A DNA stretch of 6,856 bases from Acidobacteriota bacterium (lineage in GTDB: Bacteria > Acidobacteriota > Terriglobia > Terriglobales > Acidobacteriaceae): contig QHVR01000013.1 of assembly GCA_003223595.1 (NCBI GenBank), positions 1-6,856 on the forward strand, read 5' to 3'. A program made the position numbers and the translations under genes. The notes below the pieces were generated by a model. That model saw only the letters and a list, made by a program, of their open reading frames with translations. It was not told the DNA's origin and did not search any database. Below, in pieces: positions 5,876 to 6,856 of this stretch (within the stretch, counting starts at the first letter, position 1; every line of letters begins with the position of its first letter).

Positions 5876-6286
5876 ATGGCTAGAAATGGGACCAACCCGG
5901 AGAAAGGCTTTCACGTCTTTGCCACGCTGGCCGCCAACATGGTCGGCTCGAAGTGGGCATTCCTCGCCGCCCTGCTGATAATCGCCCTGTGGCTTGTCTC
6001 GGGCCCGTACTTCCACTATTCGGACACTTGGCAGCTCATCATCAACACCGGCACCACCGTCGTCACCTTCCTCGTGGTCTTCCTGATCCAGAACACCCAG
6101 AACCGTGACGCCCGCGCCATCCACCTGAAGCTCGACGAGATCATCAAGTCCATCGACCAGGCACACAACGAGATGATCGACATCGAGCATCTCTCCGACG
6201 ATGAACTGCAAAAACTCGCCGACAAGTACCAGAAGGTCCGCGAAGAATGCGACAGCCGCAGCCAGCGCCGCAAAAAAAAGGATTAG
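5876..6286 (+). CDS. Low-affinity iron permease family protein (two transmembrane helices)
   Basis: The 136-residue product matches the small bacterial members of the low-affinity iron permease family (PF04120). Visible hallmarks, in order: F-H-V-F-A-x-x-x-A-x-x-x-G-S-x-W-A-F leading into the first helix (about 27-46), G-P-Y-F-H-Y-S-D-T-W-Q-L-I-I-N-T, a second helix (about 52-71), then Q-N-T-Q-N-R-D (72-78) and L-K-L-D-E-I (84-89), and a charged helical tail ending in a Lys run. Length is typical. The family is named after yeast Fet4, which is far longer; iron transport by the short bacterial proteins is not established, so the substrate is inference. ATG at 5876 fits the conserved N-terminus. 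GGGGAG precedes it by one base, too close for normal Shine-Dalgarno use, and a -10-like box sits right upstream. GTG at 5867 would add three residues. Confidence 0.9.
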   Translation: MARNGTNPEKGFHVFATLAANMVGSKWAFLAALLIIALWLVSGPYFHYSDTWQLIINTGTTVVTFLVVFLIQNTQNRDARAIHLKLDEIIKSIDQAHNEMIDIEHLSDDELQKLADKYQKVREECDSRSQRRKKKD

Positions 6287-6292
6287 AACGGC

Positions 6293-6339
6293 GGGTGCCC
6301 CATTCAACCCCTCCTTTGCCGGGTGCCCACTAAAGCCGG
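6293..6339. repeat. REP-like element, degenerate copy between the convergent permease and HEPN-like genes
   Basis: It begins seven bases after the permease stop. GGTGCCCCATTCAA (6294-6307) is identical to 5751-5764, but the matching 3' arm found there is missing. Instead GGGTGCCC occurs twice (6293-6300 and 6321-6328); the two copies can pair with each other as an 8-bp stem with two G-T wobbles. CTAAAGCCGG (6330-6339) is the exact reverse complement of 4743-4752. A location between convergent genes is usual for REP-type elements and could also protect or end both transcripts. Confidence 0.6.
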
Positions 6340-6456
6340 AGCAGGCTTGATATGCGATGTCTGGATGTTAATAGCTCGGCTGACCGACAACGAAGAACCA
6401 GTCTCGGATCTACACTTCTGGTGTGCCCCGCTTTCGAAAATACTTTGCGATATCAG

Positions 6457-6856
6457 CTATACGGTGGCGTGTTCCGCGGCAAAAGCGCGAACTTCGGCCA
6501 GCATGAGTCCGACATCGTCTTTCGAAAAGTCCGACCACAAGCCGCAGCTCGCCTGATCCGATAAAGTCGCCGCTCGCTGCAAACGCCCTTTCATCTGATC
6601 GTCGTAAACCCCTCGGCTGGCCAGCTCCGCATTCATGATTTCGGCACTTGCCTTTGCCGAGACAGTCACGCAATTGGTCGCGCATAGTCTTCGCAGAGCG
6701 TCCTCCAGCGCATCGCCGGCCAGGATCGCCGCGCTCTGATGTCGGCCGCTCTCCAGGTACTTTTCCGCTTCTAACAGAAAGTCGACCACAAAATCCTTCT
6801 GCGCCTGATTTACGCTTTCATCCGCTTCCGCCGGGGAAACTGCGCCCCAGGCCCCC
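6457..6856 (-). CDS. HEPN-like domain protein with degenerate RNase motif (N-terminal part outside window)
   Basis: On the minus strand the frame is open from the window edge to TAG at 6457-6459. A GTG at 6787-6789 has AAGGA four bases upstream and could be a start giving 110 residues, but the codons before it also read as protein (E-A-D-E-S-V-N-Q-A-Q-K-D-F), so I favour a longer, cut-off gene. Numbered from that GTG, the order is an amphipathic helix (F-L-L-E-A-E-K-Y-L), then S-G-R-H-Q-S-A-A-I-L-A-G-D-A-L-E-D-A-L-R-R-L-C, then N-A-E-L-A-S-R-G-V-Y-D, then L-S-D-Q-A-S-C-G-L-W-S-D-F-S-K-D-D-V. This is the layout of HEPN/DUF4145-like all-helical domains, where the last block normally reads L/I-R-N-x-A-A-H-G. 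Here R, N and H are S77, D78 and C82, so RNase activity is unlikely. The role is unknown; no partner such as a nucleotidyltransferase is visible. It is convergent with the permease gene. Confidence 0.65.
   Translation of the reverse strand, partial: GAWGAVSPAEADESVNQAQKDFVVDFLLEAEKYLESGRHQSAAILAGDALEDALRRLCATNCVTVSAKASAEIMNAELASRGVYDDQMKGRLQRAATLSDQASCGLWSDFSKDDVGLMLAEVRAFAAEHATV

Noticed and set aside
972..6286. Receptor plus iron permease homologue as an iron-uptake locus
   Set aside because: They are separated by a lipoprotein gene and hairpin-bearing gaps, and Oar-like receptors are not known as siderophore receptors; sequence gives no substrate evidence.
6323..6564. Plus-strand open frames (70 and 77 residues) after the permease gene
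   Set aside because: They start in the repeat element or have no ribosome binding site, and run antisense to the well-supported HEPN-like frame.
1..6856. CRISPR array, tRNA, rRNA, insertion sequence or transposase
   Set aside because: No regularly spaced direct repeats with spacers, no cloverleaf or rRNA signatures, and no transposase-like frame were seen; the only tandem repeat is the coding 24-bp array.

Overview
The window looks like a stretch of an Acidobacteria (Terriglobia-type soil acidobacterium) chromosome. Three things point there: a 1234-residue Oar-like TonB-dependent receptor with an N-terminal carboxypeptidase-regulatory-like domain, a family greatly expanded in that phylum; GC-rich codon use; and several dispersed palindromic intergenic elements built on words such as GGTGCCCCATTCAA and CCGGCTTTAG, which I associate from memory with these genomes. 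The lineage call is inference; no rRNA or marker gene is present.

Layout. (1) Bases 1-557 hold the 3' end of a gene whose product ends with a c-type cytochrome fold, one transmembrane helix and a charged tail. (2) Bases 558-971 are a non-coding gap with a G-tract that can form two overlapping hairpins and a weak promoter candidate. (3) Bases 972-4676 encode the complete outer-membrane TonB-dependent receptor. (4) Bases 4677-5021 carry a strong palindrome and then a compact leader-like region with two very short reading frames, each behind its own AGGAG. (5) Bases 5022-5690 encode a secreted lipoprotein with an octapeptide-repeat linker; its last ~35 residues appear to be encoded by a palindromic repeat element. 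(6) Bases 5691-5875 hold two more hairpins, one a repeat-family member. (7) Bases 5876-6286 encode a two-helix member of the low-affinity iron permease family, possibly from a leaderless transcript. (8) Bases 6287-6456 are a convergent gap with another repeat copy. (9) Bases 6457-6856 on the minus strand hold the 3' part of a HEPN-like protein whose usual R-N...H RNase motif is replaced by S-D...C.

The genes do not form an obvious pathway. The first four genes are all on the plus strand but are separated by gaps of about 185 to 415 bases with hairpins between them, so each is probably its own transcription unit; the last gene is convergent. Most products are envelope proteins. The receptor and the iron-permease homologue could tempt one to propose an iron-uptake locus, but nothing in the sequence shows that the receptor handles iron. 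No CRISPR array, tRNA, rRNA, transposase or complete defence system is visible.
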